Source: Ctena decussata (Eukaryota; Mollusca; Bivalvia; Lucinida; Lucinidae). From it: a stretch of 64,000 bases of DNA. The stretch spans positions 55,719,431 through 55,783,430 of the forward strand of contig OZ022509.1 in the NCBI GenBank assembly GCA_963989385.1. Direction: 5' to 3'. Numbering within the stretch: the stretch's first letter is position 1; each line of letters begins with the position of its first letter. Below are positions 46,872 through 58,434 of the stretch, piece by piece. The notes beneath the pieces are model-generated. The model made no database searches. It worked only from the letters and a program-made list of their open reading frames with translations, and was not told the origin of the DNA. The position numbers were made by a program, and so were the translations under genes.

Positions 46872-46958
46872 CTGTAAGCACATAAGTATGAGCATGAGTA
46901 AGAATATGAGGAATGATGAAGAAACTATCACATCTACAGATCTCTGAGGACCTCGTTT
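46872..46958 (-). CDS. Phtf: PHTF exon (transmembrane span)
   Basis: 29 codons, phase 0, acceptor TTATATTTCAG and donor CAG|GTGAGT. It reads KRGPQRSVDVIVSSSFLIFL followed by LMLILMCLQ. The RGPQRSVDV motif directly before a hydrophobic span is characteristic of PHTF. Intron sequence on each side is AT-rich with no other coding signal. Confidence 0.92.
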
Positions 46959-47189
46959 CTGAAATATAACTATTACAATATTACTCTATGACAACATCAG
47001 ACAATATCTGGACACTCTTCACCAAGACAGCATTAACTCATAATATGAAGAATTTCTTTTATAAAGAATAAATATTAACGAAAGTATTTGCTTTCGTTCT
47101 GATCCTTAATTGATTGTATACAATGTTTGTTTCTGTTGATATTTCTGAATAAAATATGTTTAAACCAATAAATATTAATCTTATGACTA

Positions 47190-47465
47190 TTATTCTAGGG
47201 CTTAAGTCATGCCATAAAAATTGTATCAAAGCATATTTAATAACACATGGTTACTGGAGTGCAATGTCATGATGTCCATGACAATGTTATGTTTTCTACT
47301 GAAATATTGTATGCTTATAAATCGATAAAATCAAGTCAAAACACTCGTGTGATTAATAGATCTTGCAACTGTGTAAATTTCAAACAAAATTTACGAAACT
47401 CACCAAAGGCTTTTTTCATAAATCTTATATAAAATGATCACTTGTGTAAGATCCTTTTTCACTGA
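47190..47465. repeat. Family V, copy 3, in a PHTF intron
   Basis: Contains TTTACGAAACTCACCAAAGG and GTGTAAGATCCTTTTTCA; similar to 45840-46122 but more decayed. Confidence 0.55.
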
Positions 47466-47655
47466 TGATAAGCACACAGTGACCAAAACAGGATACGCTC
47501 CAAATCACAGTATTGATATAAACAAATTCTGTGGGTTATCAATATCAGCCCTACAATAAAAACCTTATTCTAGGTCTCTTAAATTTTTAGAGTTTTTAGA
47601 GTACTGTCTATTAAATAAATAGCTGAATCTCCATTGGTGCATGGTAAATAAATCA

Positions 47656-47829
<174 letters not shown>

Positions 47830-47936
47830 TTAACCCTCAATACACAATAAACAACAGACAACAAAATTTATGTTTGCAAGATTTCAAAAACTGTTTCTTC
47901 AGAGCTATATCACACTGAAAATTCAAAGACTACAAA

Positions 47937-48002
47937 GCAAACAGTGGGATCCAGATGAGACAGCTCATGATGAGCTTTCTCATCTGGATCAACTCAGTCT
48001 GC
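47937..48002. repeat. 66-nt palindrome, family C, copy 4 (PHTF intron)
   Basis: Arms with ATCCAGATGAGACAGCTCA and TGAGCTTTCTCATCTGGAT, outer parts diverged. It lies 134 bases upstream (transcript sense) of the exon at 47671-47802. Confidence 0.85.
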
Positions 48003-48224
48003 AAATTCAACTTTTCTCATATTTTGGTGCTTATATATTAAACACAAGCTGTACTAATTGCGATAGTTCACATAGGATTTTATTTCTAAATCCAGCAGAC
48101 TTAAAAATCTGAAAATAAACTGATGTATCTGTATATTACCGGTAGGAACAACAGACCTTAAAAGGAAAAGTGCTAATTCTCTGCATATAATAATCATACT
48201 ATAGCAAGAAATATGAATAATAAA

Positions 48225-48520
48225 CATTCAAACCTAGGTCTGAAAATTTAAAATCTACCAGGGTTTGGTTTAAATTTTCAACCCATAGTTTCAAAACAAC
48301 CACTCCTTGAAGGTCTTAACCACGGGTTGAATCTATGGTTTAAGACTTTCATGGAAAAGTTATTTTGCAAACTTATCTTTACAAGCTTGGACAGTGGATT
48401 AAGAAATAACTTTTTTCAAAACCTGAAAAGATAAAATCTATGATGAACAATCTGAAATCTAGGATCAAAGATCTGAAATGAAAGTTTGAAGCTCAGATAG
48501 GTTTGAAGAGTTATTGTGCA
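48225..48520. repeat. TIR element with CAAACCTAGGTCTGA ends
   Basis: Left CAAACCTAGGTCTGAAAATT and right GAAGCTCAGATAGGTTTG are inverted. A second copy is at 54478-54764. Confidence 0.65.
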
Positions 48521-48676
48521 CTCATACACTAATTGTGTACTGAGAAAATTTTACTTTAGACAAACAAAAAAAAACATATTTCTAGACCAGCCTCTGCAAG
48601 TGGCAGAGTCTAGGCTGGCTTATTTAAGCACTGATTAAACAATGGAAAACACTGTTGGTAAGGAAGAAAATATTAC

Positions 48677-48773
48677 CTGTTTAAATGTTCTGTCAGCTAC
48701 AGAGAGAAGAAAGAAGAAGATGGCACTCAGGCAAGTTCTTTGGATAATAGCATTTGTTACAATCAGAGTTTGT
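48677..48773 (-). CDS. Phtf: PHTF exon (hydrophobic segment)
   Basis: 97 bases: one base completing the Arg codon of the previous exon, then 32 codons reading QTLIVTNAIIQRTCLSAIFF and FLLSVADRTFKQ. Acceptor TTGTATTTCAG, donor CAG|GTAATA. The IIQRTCLSAIFFFLL membrane span followed by V-A-(D/E)RTFKQ is a PHTF hallmark. Confidence 0.93.
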
Positions 48774-49154
48774 CTGAAATACAAGTAAACATGAAAAACT
48801 TTTAACTGTCATAGTGGAACAAGTCTTATTTAAAATCTAATCAGAGTTTAAAAGCATCGCAATTTTTGTGATTTTTTTTCTAACAACTGTCAGTCAAGAA
48901 ATTTATAACTATGTTTTTTTTTCTTCCAAAATTGCTGTTTAAGAGGCAGCTGTTTTAGTATAGCTTTCCGATGTTTTTCCTCTGATCCTTTAATAGCAGG
49001 ACCCCTTTGAGAGATGATGAAAAAATGAAAATGGCAGCATTCAGCATTGCTTCCCCTCCCAAAAAAGCTTATAATGCAGCCCTTCCAGAGAATTGACTCA
49101 AAGAAGTCTTAGACTGATGATTTCACACAAAAGTTAACAGAACTTATCCTGAGT

Positions 49155-49370
49155 ATGCCTCCATGGTTTTCTGCCATTTTTACAAAGGGAAACAACTTTT
49201 GTGACTTCCAGTTTGCTCTCCTGGAAGATAAAGCCCCTCAAACATGGGGTCTACATGTAAATGAAAATACTTGCTCCTAGAGGAGAAAATTTTTATTAAA
49301 GACTTGTGGCCTTAAGAAGGGAGACAAATATATAAAATAAAGAGTTGCTTTCCCTTATTCACCTTAAGCA
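49155..49370. repeat. MITE family M, copy 5, 30 bases after a PHTF donor
   Basis: TTTTTACAAAGGGAAACAAC, a TTTGTGACTTCCAGTTTGCT arm and GTCTACATGTAAATGAAAAT, ending TTATTCACCTTAA. It sits close to the donor of the exon starting at 49399. Confidence 0.65.
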
Positions 49371-49398
49371 ATCATTATGGTAACCCCCACTTTCCTAC

Positions 49399-49645
49399 CT
49401 CCATGGAGTTGCAGAGACCAGCTCCAACATATTCTCCCAGACAAAAATATTTGGTAAGTCTTTGGTATGAAAGGCATGAAACAACACTGGTGTCAGGCCC
49501 ATGATGATTGAGAATGCTATTCCTATCAGAATATAGTCTGAACTCTCTGGAATCTTGTCCACAGTATCAATGATGGCCCAGCCAATATCCATTGCTGTCA
49601 GTTCAACTTTCTTACACTCATTAAGTTCCCAGATAATGCAGGTTA
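49399..49645 (-). CDS. Phtf: PHTF exon, most 5' one found; gene continues upstream
   Basis: 247 bases, beginning with two bases (TA) that finish a split codon and ending AG|GTAGGA (phase 2). It encodes TCIIWELNECKKVELTAMDI, a span around YILIGIAFSIIMGLTPVLFH, and ENMLELVSATPWR. The (C/S)-IIWE-NECKK start corresponds to the beginning of the C-terminal membrane region of PHTF, which in vertebrates follows a long acidic linker and an N-terminal PHTF domain. Those parts are not found between here and 64000, so only 321 of an expected 700-800 residues are in the window. PHTF1 of mammals is reported as an ER membrane protein abundant in testis; the homeodomain in the name is not supported here either. 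Confidence 0.93.
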
Positions 49646-49765
49646 CTGAAATGAAACAGTTATTTTGAATAAGATGGATATAGATGGGATGTTGATAAAC
49701 TGTTAATCACTTAATATTTGTGAGTCTTAAGCCTTAAATCGCCAAAAATTAAAATTGTTGAATTG

Positions 49766-49832
49766 GCAAACAGTGTAGATCCAGATGAGGTGGCTCATAA
49801 TGAGCCACCTCATCTGAATCTACACTGTTGGC
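49766..49832. repeat. 67-nt palindrome, family C, copy 5
   Basis: 32-nt arms around TAA. Both arms have GAGGTGGCTCA where copy 3 has GAGACGGCTCA. It lies 120 bases upstream (transcript sense) of the PHTF exon at 49399-49645. Confidence 0.92.
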
Positions 49833-50318
49833 CCTCTAGTGTTCGAATTCTCAATATGATATCGCTTGGACGAAACATTTTTTGAAATTCTGCAGACGTA
49901 AATTTTGTTGTCTGCTTTTTGGCGCATTAAGGGTTAATTCCCATAATATTTATGAACCCACTGGCCCTGGATATAAAGAATAAATCTCATTATATTTAGA
50001 TTAACTTACTGTCTAGTTACAACTACCCTGGCACAAATTCTGCAACACCATTCTTTTTTTTTTTTCTTTTTTTTTTTGAGATGTAAAACATCCAAATTTG
50101 AAAACATTAAGCATGTTTACACCATTATAAATGAAGGGGTTTTCCTTTCAAAACAACCCAAAATATCTAGATCTGTATTTTATTTATTCTTTTTTTTTTA
50201 AGATGGATCAAGGAACAATCATATCTAGGTCTACACTGCTTGTTTGCATGTATGTCCCAATACATTCAGTCTTCAAAGTAAACAGGATTTCTTCCAATAA
50301 CTGTTTTGTCTACTAAAT

Positions 50319-50970
50319 CACTGTCTGGATAGAGATCCGGAACACCCGTTTTAGGAAACGGAACAGCCCATCAAATAGGGTGGACTGGTTTGCACACCCT
50401 AGGTTGTTGCTTCATTTTATCTAATTTTATGACTATGTATCGTATGCATCAGTCAAACTAGCCATATCAGCAAACAAAGAATGCATTTCTCCATATCAAA
50501 CAGTAATATGGTGAAATACGTTGACATTTTCATGACTTTTTGCCAGATGTTCCATTGACATTTTCCTGCACGCAGACACATAATTTGTGTTGAACTAGTG
50601 AGTATGTTTCTGGGTCTGAAACAGAATTGAATTGGGCATTGTATTTTATAAAAATATATAAATAACGTTTCATAGGAAAGTCAAGAAAATATTTGGGTCA
50701 CGGCTAAAAATTAAAATTGCACAATAACAGACTTGAAAAACATGCCAATACAAGTGAGTGTGTATACTTTGCACCACATCACTGCCTGTTTTATATGGAG
50801 AAATGTATTCTTTGATCGCTCATATGGCTCGTTTGACTGATCCGTACAATATATAGTCTGAAAACTTGATAAAACCAAGCACCTACCTGACGTGTGTAAT
50901 CCGGTCCGCCATCTTTGGTGGTCTGTTCCGTTTCCTAAAAAGGATGTTGCAGATCTGGATCCAGACAGTG
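50319..50970. repeat. Foldback element, ~230-bp arms
   Basis: Ends CACTGTCTGGAT and ATCCAGACAGTG. Arms share TTTTAGGAAACGGAACAG and CATTTCTCCATAT inverted. On the - strand the right arm contains AAGATGGCGGACCGG and a GTAGGT donor-like site, which imitates a first exon. Confidence 0.85.
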
Positions 50971-53216
50971 TAAATGCCTCTTCACCTTTTCTGTGTAAAG
51001 AAGTGGCTAAAAACCAACATGATTGGCTCTAGACAGCCAAAATATGTTTTTATTGCCTAGATCATATCCTTAAAATATCATTTACCTTAAAGTGCTTAAA
51101 TATTGGGACACCTAAAACCATTAATTTTCCAACTGCCCAAATGGGAATTTTCATGTTTTTTTAGATGTCCCAATATTTAAGGACATTAAGGTACTGGGCC
51201 TGTGAATGCCAATGCCCAAAGGCATTTATAAGAACAAACAGACTATATACCTTTATCCTGAGTTCCTGTGTTCACTGACTGGCTTGTTGACTGGAAGAAA
51301 AAGAAAATTGATGCTTCTATGTAAAGTCAGAGTACTGGGGAATCTGATACAAAATGCTATACTAAGTGATGTTTTTTTTTCAGCAGGTAATAGTGTAATT
51401 CTAATGTAAAAATATTAATCCCAGATCATAAACAGAAATTTTCACTCAAACAGTATGCTAAGAATGCCTATACCAGACATATGGTTACATGGAACACTAA
51501 TACAGACACTGAAGTTCATCAAATCCAGAGACCATACATTTAAAGTTGTGTTTGCTTTGAATCCTACAAGAAAAATGTTTTGTTCCTTGTTTTATATTTT
51601 CAGGACAAAGCTGTCCCTGTCATTTCATCAGCCATTTCCAGTGGTGATGTGGAAAAGAGATAATCAAAACAACTATAACATCTTATGTTAGTTTCTATTT
51701 GTCAAAAAACATACATATACTGTAATACTGTATTTATTCCACAATAAGACTAGCTCCACAAAATATAATCTTGTAAAACAAGGTCTAAAACATTTCCTTG
51801 TTTTTCCTACCAACCTTTAGTGGAGAAAACAGGTAAAAAAACTCCAAAGTTTGCCAAAGTAGTGTCTGCTTGGACAAAGGGATGATTGTTATTCACTATG
51901 TGATTTTTCAATAAGTACAATTAATGGAAATAATACAATTTTTGTTACCATAAAAATCATTATTGCTCTTTGACTGATAATTTTTTTTAACAGTAGCCAC
52001 TCTTATCAATTCTTGTTGTAATATTAACATCATTTAAGTCCTTTCATCATTTGATGGTAAAACATTAACCTTCTTATTCGGGACAGAATCTGTTGTGTTC
52101 AGTATCGCCATAGTTTTGGAATAATAACAGATGGTGAAAGAAGTATGCTGACACTCTAAATGTATTCAAATTCCATTATAATGGAATAAATAAGTTATCT
52201 CCTTTTTGATATAGCATACTGATATCATGAAACATTCAGTAGGAAAATTAAGAGAGGATTTACATATGCCTCTCAAGACAATGGCAATCAAATGAACCAT
52301 GATGTAATATGTAAACCAAGATTTCACTCATTAACTGTAAAGACATGCATATCAACTTTTGTCATTTTCTATTTCTTCTTCAAATTATTCAAAACCAACT
52401 AAACAGTACAGGAAACATTAGACTTGTTCTAAAGCTGTAAGAATTCTTGAATTGCATGTGATAATAAAACAGCTACATCTAGACTAGTTTGTGTATCTGA
52501 AACTACATAACAGAGCATCTTATACTGAATACATATTATATTAACTGTAATTTATCAGATATAAATCTCCTACCAGAAATACAGACCTTGATCAGACTGC
52601 TGAGCATAGCAATCAAGTCTGCCTAAGTATAGCAATCTAATCCAAATCTGCAATGTTAGCTGTTTCATACAATTTCTGATGATAGGACAAAATTTAGATC
52701 TTATGGAATTTGATAATAAAAGTGCCAACCATAAAACCTAAAATGTCCTGTAAATGGTTATGGTATGAGATATAGTTTAAGTAAGATGGAAGAGTACACA
52801 AATTACATTCTACTATGTTACAAGCTAGGACAAAATAATCTGTATGTCTGTATTAAGTTGTCACCTGACAGCACAGCTCACCCTAGCTGATGTTTGCCCA
52901 TCATGCAGGCAAAATTCTAACTCATATTCATTTTCATATTGGGACACAGAACAAAAATGTCTGAGAAAAATGTGCAAACTAATATCTGACTGCATTTAAA
53001 AGCAGTCTGATCAAGGCTGCAGAGTTTGCATTCCAGTCACAGTTCGCATAAAAGCTTATAACAGCACCAGTGGACTTTTTCAGTTTCGAAGATGGGAAAC
53101 ACTGATTATAGAAAGAAGTATGGTAACAGTATAAAAAAATATAATAGAAATGATTGCAGTTACTGCAAATCTAGATTTAACCCATTCCATTCGGAATACC
53201 CCTTTAGGGTATCTGG
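50971..53216. other. Probable PHTF intron, repeats only
   Basis: Holds a family W hairpin (51091-51190), a fragment of a Helentron-like 5' end (about 52857-52920, TTGTCACCTGACAGCACAGC) and AT-rich sequence. No further PHTF exon was recognised. Confidence 0.45.
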
Positions 53217-53283
53217 GCAAACAGTTTGGATCCAGATCAGGCCTCACAAACATGGGGCCTGATCTGAGATCCAAACTGTTTGC
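53217..53283. repeat. 67-nt palindrome, family C, copy 6
   Basis: Both arms carry CAGTTTGGATC in place of CAGTGTAGATC, and the inner stem is CAGGCC with GGCCTG. The centre is less regular. Confidence 0.88.
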
Positions 53284-53344
53284 TGCCTAGACATCATTCC
53301 TAAAAGAGTTAGACCAATATTGTCAAAATATTCCTTATTTTTGA

Positions 53345-53619
53345 GCCGGTCCGGGTAGCGCAATCGGTAGGGCACCTGACTCTTAAGTCAGAGGTCCTGG
53401 GTTCAAATCCCGGTCTGGCCACATACTTTCGTTTCTCCTTCCGCTGATTCAAGAAGGGCAGTTGTCAGTTACTGGCGAAAGTATGTGCACTTAGTACTGG
53501 TTAACCGCTTAGGAGGTCTAAGCCTGCCCACGAATAGTGTGGTTAGGTTAACTGACCGTCCCGACATGACCTTAGTTGTTTACCGTGGACGTTAAGCATC
53601 CAATCAACCAACCAACCAA
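53345..53619 (+). mobile_element. Full-length 275-bp tRNA-derived SINE, family 1
   Basis: Bounded by a 12-bp perfect duplication, CCTTATTTTTGA (53333-53344 and 53620-53631). Head GCCGGTCCGGGTAGCGCAAT, anticodon-like CTCTTAA, B box GGTTCAAATCC. Body CATACTTTCGTTTCTCC and TTAGGAGGTCTAAGCC, tail GGACGTTAAGCATCCAATC then CAACCAACCAACC. Perfect duplications and the identical 275-bp length of the 44069 copy point to recent activity. Confidence 0.93.
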
Positions 53620-53631
53620 CCTTATTTTTGA

Positions 53632-55288
53632 TGCAGAGGACAATTTCAGCAGACGACAAAAAATACCAAGAATGCAATGGGTTAAAGGCATATTTATTCA
53701 GTTACAAGATGAGGGGCACTAGATCTCCCCTCCCTCCCCCTCCCTCACCATTCCAGAATGACCCAAAATATCTAAACCAATCTTGAGTGATGCTTCTTTA
53801 AGATAGATTTTCTCATCCGAAACAATCCCAAATCCCAATAAATCTCCATCCACTGGTTTATGTGACTGATTTTTTGGGTTGTTTTGGAAGGGAAAAAGAC
53901 CCATCTTACAACTGAATAAATACAGTAATGCACTAAGTGGAGGAAATTTAGTGAAACTGTAGTAAGAGCAAGCAACTTCAAATCTGTAGATTTTTAACAT
54001 ATTTAAGGAAAGGTTCAATTAGTGAAAAACAGAGAAAAGATTACCAAAGACAAGACTCATAAGAATGTGATCACTGTGGGCATGGCAATTTCCCTTTGCT
54101 TTTTCCTTTATTATTATTTTTTTTTTTTTTTTTTTTTTTTTTAGTATTTTGTTGTCAAGTCAAAAATACACTATTTCATGTAAAGCTTCAAAACGCTATG
54201 AAAACTACATAGGGGTAAAGCTGTGCCCAAAGTGGGAATCCATACTAGTCTTTAATATGCTGGAAAGAAACCTTATTATATCATCACTACATTTGAATTC
54301 TAAAGAGAAAATCAGTACATGTACACACTAAAATTAGATGCAAAGGGGGGAAATAAATTCAGTCAACTTACACTTCTATAGGACTGGAAGAACAGTAAAA
54401 TGTATATTTGAGTGTGCCACAGGATAAAGGTGCCTTATAACATATGGCAAGCCATCTACACAATAAATCATCAAACTTAAGTTTGAGCCTCAAACATAGG
54501 ATTCAAATTTACAATCCAAGGTCTTAACTTTTCAAAACTTACTTCTAAAGCTTTAATTTCTTAAACAACAGTTTAAACATTCACTCCCTGAAAGTCTCAA
54601 TACACAGAAAAAATTCAATTAAACCATGGTTTAACAGTTTCAAAGAATGATTAAACAAAAGTTGAAAAGGTACATTTGTGGTTTAAGAAACAAATTTTTG
54701 AAACGTTAAGACCTTGGACTGAAATTTAAAGCTGTAACAAAGTTTGAAGCTCAAACCTAGGTGTGAAGACTTAAAAAGCATTTGGCTAATGCCACATATA
54801 GACTCAGATCAGCATACATATCAGGACTTTGATTTCTATATGGATTGCACTGGATTGAGCAGTCCTGTTCTAAACAAAGCCACCAATATGACTGTGCAGA
54901 TATTCATGCTGAACAGACTGTTGCTACTCCCAAATGCTATAAAGCACCTTTTTAATGTTACGATTTTTCTTACAGACCATGGTTACACCTTCATGTTCTT
55001 CAGCCATTTTTACAAAAGGCAACAACTTTTGTGATGTTTGCTTCCCTGGGTTATGAATTCTTTCCAAATAGGGGTCTACTCTTAAAGGAAAGACCTTGCT
55101 CCTAAAGGAGCAATTTCTTGCCTTTATGAGTTGACATCCATTTAGAAGGGCGACAGAAATGGCAGTAAGATTCCCCTGAAAGTGTATCCTCTCACCTTTA
55201 GGTACATTACCAATATTCACAAAACTAAATCAGTTATTTTCACCCGTAAATAATTATCCAAAGGGATAAAGAATAGTAATCATTAATA
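53632..55288. other. Probable PHTF intron, repeats only
   Basis: Includes repeats related to 39470-39790 (53700-53930), a T-run (54117-54142), a TIR element (54478-54764) and MITE family M copy 6 (54982-55203, ending TTCCCCTGAAAGTGTATCC then CTCACCTTTA). Confidence 0.5.
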
Positions 55289-56279
55289 CAATAACCCTTC
55301 CTAACGTTTCGGCGTATTGCCTTTATCAAAGAAACAAAATTTCTCACGATAATTACATTTTGCCCTATTGCCGTAACTTGTTTACGCTATGCGACGTTGT
55401 GAAAATTTTGCCGCGACGTTCCGTCACAACGTCACGTCACATTGTAGGCGCTACAAATAACGGCGCGAAATCGGACAGCACAACTCTATGAATCTCAACA
55501 TGTCTTTTCCTGAAGGTGTTTTGCCGGAAATTTCGTGTATTATGTGTTAACAAACACTCTGAGAGTACTCTGATATTCTTACAAGAAGAGAACTTGTCAA
55601 AAGTTGTAAGAGAAATGTACAAATTGTTTTCAATGGTGAAAATTATGAGAGAAACTAATTAATAATATGATACTAACATGGGAGTAAAGTATGGATCTTA
55701 CAGGCAGATTCGGGAATTGTTTTGGATTGAGAAACTAAATACCGAGGTCCCCGAAGGTTTGAATACGAAAGCAAATTTAGGTGTACTCTGGAGAGAATAT
55801 AAATAAGTCAAAAGTATATTAGTCACATTTATAAAGGTAGCGTAGAAGACAGAAGAGATTCAATAAAAAGTTGTAAGTTATAAGATAGCGGTTTAATTGA
55901 AGTTTCATAGTAGCAGTATAGCTGCGTTAATGTTTTTTTTGTGTGTGTGTGTTTTTTTATGTGTGTGTGTATTTACAATTAATATTTTTGCATTCGCATG
56001 AATGTATGGTAAGATCCATACTTTACTCCCATGTTAGTATCATATTATTAATTAGTTTCTCTCATAATTTTCACCACGTAGAGTTGTGCTGTCCGATTTC
56101 GCGCCGTTATTTGTAGCGCCTACAATGTGACGTGACGTTGCGACGGAACGTCGCGTCAAAATTTTCACAACGTCGCATAGCGTAAACAAGTTACGGCAAT
56201 AGGGCAAAATGTAATTATCGTGAGAAATTTTGTTTCTTTGATAAAGGCAATACGCCGAAACGTTAGGAAGGGTTATTGC
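55289..56279. repeat. ~1-kb foldback element with GC-rich arms
   Basis: Ends CAATAACCCTTCCTAACGTT and its inverse. Arms contain CGTTTCGGCGTATTGCC and CACGTCACATTGTAGGCGC, then continue inward to TACTAACATGGGAGTAAAGT. The left arm has a ~135-base insertion (about 55494-55630) missing from the right arm. The loop (about 55706-56010) is AT/GT-rich. Confidence 0.9.
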
Positions 56280-56842
56280 ATAAATCAGTTATGATATCTA
56301 AGACTTCAAATTATGGCTTCTGCAAGCAAAAATTTTTTTTGTAAGAATTAAAGAATACATGTATAATATTTACATGTGACATAATCACTTGAGAGAAAAA
56401 CTACAAGGCTCAGCCCAGAGGCTTTCTAAAGGGAAAAAATTTGTGACTTTTTCAGGATTGAATACAGCTTTTTGGTCAAAATCTGGATTTCTCTGTCTGT
56501 TCTACACATTTAGACTTTTTCCTCAGCTTTAAACAGGTGGAAGTTAGCCAGGTCAGGGACATTTTTCTCTCAAATTGCCCTCTAGGCTGAGCTCTGAAAT
56601 GTCATAAAATTATATTTTTATGATTACCAGTATCTATAAGGACAACACTTTATAATGCATGTTATTGACAAAGGTCTTTTTCTTAAGAAATACATAAACT
56701 CTATCAGAAATTGTTGATTAATAATTCACTGTTAGTATATATCACTTGCATTCCGCTCGTGACATGAGCTACATTACAACCGACTGCCAACGGTGCATTC
56801 ACTGCTACAGCTATAACTATATAAAATTGTAGAAAACTATAT
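56280..56842. other. No gene seen
   Basis: AT-rich, with a diverged relative of the 34350 hairpin at 56712-56815. Confidence 0.4.
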
Positions 56843-57079
56843 TAGCCGCAACATGACAAAACCAACAAAGTGGTTGTGCGCCCAGCGCAGACTCAGATCA
56901 GCCTGGACATCCGCCCAGTCTGATCAGAGCCTTCACTGTCTGCATGGAGGTAGCTCAGACCTTTAGCTACCCTTTTAAATGCTTAGCAAAGAGTTTGATC
57001 ATATTAGCCAGATGGCCAGGCTGATCTGTGTCTGTGCAGGACACACAACCACTATGTTGGTTTTCTTGTGTCGCGGCTC
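56843..57079. repeat. Palindromic MITE, family R, copy 8
   Basis: Ends AGCCGCAACATGACAAAACC and GTGTCGCGGCTC. Arms have CAGCCTGGACATCCGCCCAG; the right arm is more diverged. Confidence 0.88.
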
Positions 57080-57933
57080 ATATCTTCAATTTCTCCTGTC
57101 TAGTATGGGAATTAACCTGCCAACAAATCTGACTGTGACATGTGACAACCATTTCTTTTCTGTGATTGTCTTCCAAAATACAGTTGCTTTACCTACAAAT
57201 GCTAAGAAAATGTGGTCTACCATTGTAAATTTTGGTGGTGATATCAGCAATATAAAAAGCACACTTGAGAAAACAGTGATATGTTGCAGTACAACACTCC
57301 ATTTCCCATTGTTGCTATAGGTGCACTTTCTTAGAATTTTTGATAACTTAACTCGAAGTACAATTTTGAGCAACAGTTATTAAAATGTAAGGAGCATTTC
57401 ATATTCAACCCGTAATGCACAACCCCCCCTCCCCCCCCCCCCCCCCCCCCCCAAAAAAAAAGCATACAACAAAATTTACATCTGATTCAGCAAAATTAAA
57501 AAACAAAAAATTGTCCATGCTATACTAGAGGATATACAGAGCAGATCTAGATGAGGTGACTCGTTATGAGATGGACACTGTTTGCCCTCTCTTCTTTGAA
57601 TTCTAAATATTATAACTTGGATGAAAGACTTTTTGAAATCTGGCAGATGCAAATTTTTTGTTGTTGTCCTTTTTTTTTTTTTTTTTTTTGTTTTTTAAGG
57701 GCTATGCAGTATAAAGAATTCCATGTGATCCATACATGGTTTATTCAAACAGGGAAGACCCTGACCAGACTATGTGCACATGCATAAAGTGTAGTTCAGG
57801 ATGAAGCAGTTCATTATAAGCTATCTCATCTGGATCTACACTGTTTGCAAATTCAACTGTTTCCATTTTTGGGGCTTCCAGTGTTAAATGCCACAGCAAT
57901 CTAAGTGAAAGGAAGAAAGAGCCCAAATCTGGG
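57080..57933. other. No gene seen; C-run and decayed palindromes
   Basis: A C-run at 57421-57452, a T-run at 57671-57689, and two decayed family C palindromes (57537-57588 and 57786-57848). Confidence 0.5.
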
Positions 57934-58076
57934 TTCGAGGTTATAAACTTGAGGTTAATCTCAAACTCAAAATAAAGCACACTGATTGGCTGCTTCCGAG
58001 CATGTGCTCAGAAGCAGCCAATCAGTGTGCTTTATTTAGAGTTTGAGAATGTACTAAAGTTTTATAGCCTCGGGGC
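57934..58076. repeat. Hairpin MITE family T, copy 2
   Basis: GAGGTTATAAACTTGAGGTT, AATAAAGCACACTGATTGGC and a core CCGAGCATGTGCTCAG, then the inverse sequence. Confidence 0.9.
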
Positions 58077-58170
58077 CTGGCTCTTTGGACTGAGTCAGAG
58101 ATGTAGCTAGTCACCAGAGGTAAAGACATGACAATACTGCATTTGCCCTTTTACTAGACATGTGTAAATT

Positions 58171-58434
58171 ATTAAGGTGAATGGGTGCACTTACAGGGGA
58201 AGCAACTCTGTCATTTACATTATCAACTCCCTTCTCATTAGAAGTCAATTCTGAAAGTAAAGAACTTGCTTCTCTAGAAGCAAATTCTTTCCTCTAAGAT
58301 GACATCCCATTAATTTGGAACGGATTTGTTATCCTGGGAAGCAAACAGGAAGCCATAAAAGTCATTCCCCTTTGTACAATCTGTGGAAAAACATGCAAGT
58401 GTACCCATACACCTTTAGCACAGAAGACTAATCC
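58171..58434. repeat. MITE family M, copy 7
   Basis: AAGGTGAATGGGTGCACTTA start, AAAGAACTTGCTTCTCTAGA with the inverse CTAGAAGCAAATTCTTTCC, and a GTGTACCCATACACCTTTA end. Confidence 0.7.

Noticed and set aside
50880..50930. ATGGCGGACCGG followed by a GTAGGT donor on the - strand, resembling a first exon of PHTF
   Set aside because: It lies within the right arm of a foldback repeat and has a decayed mirror at 50330-50400; it has no resemblance to the PHTF N-terminus.
53345..53420. Possible tRNA-Lys gene (also 44270-44343 on the - strand)
   Set aside because: The acceptor stem does not pair, the anticodon arm has an extra base, and the sequence continues into a 275-bp SINE with target duplications.
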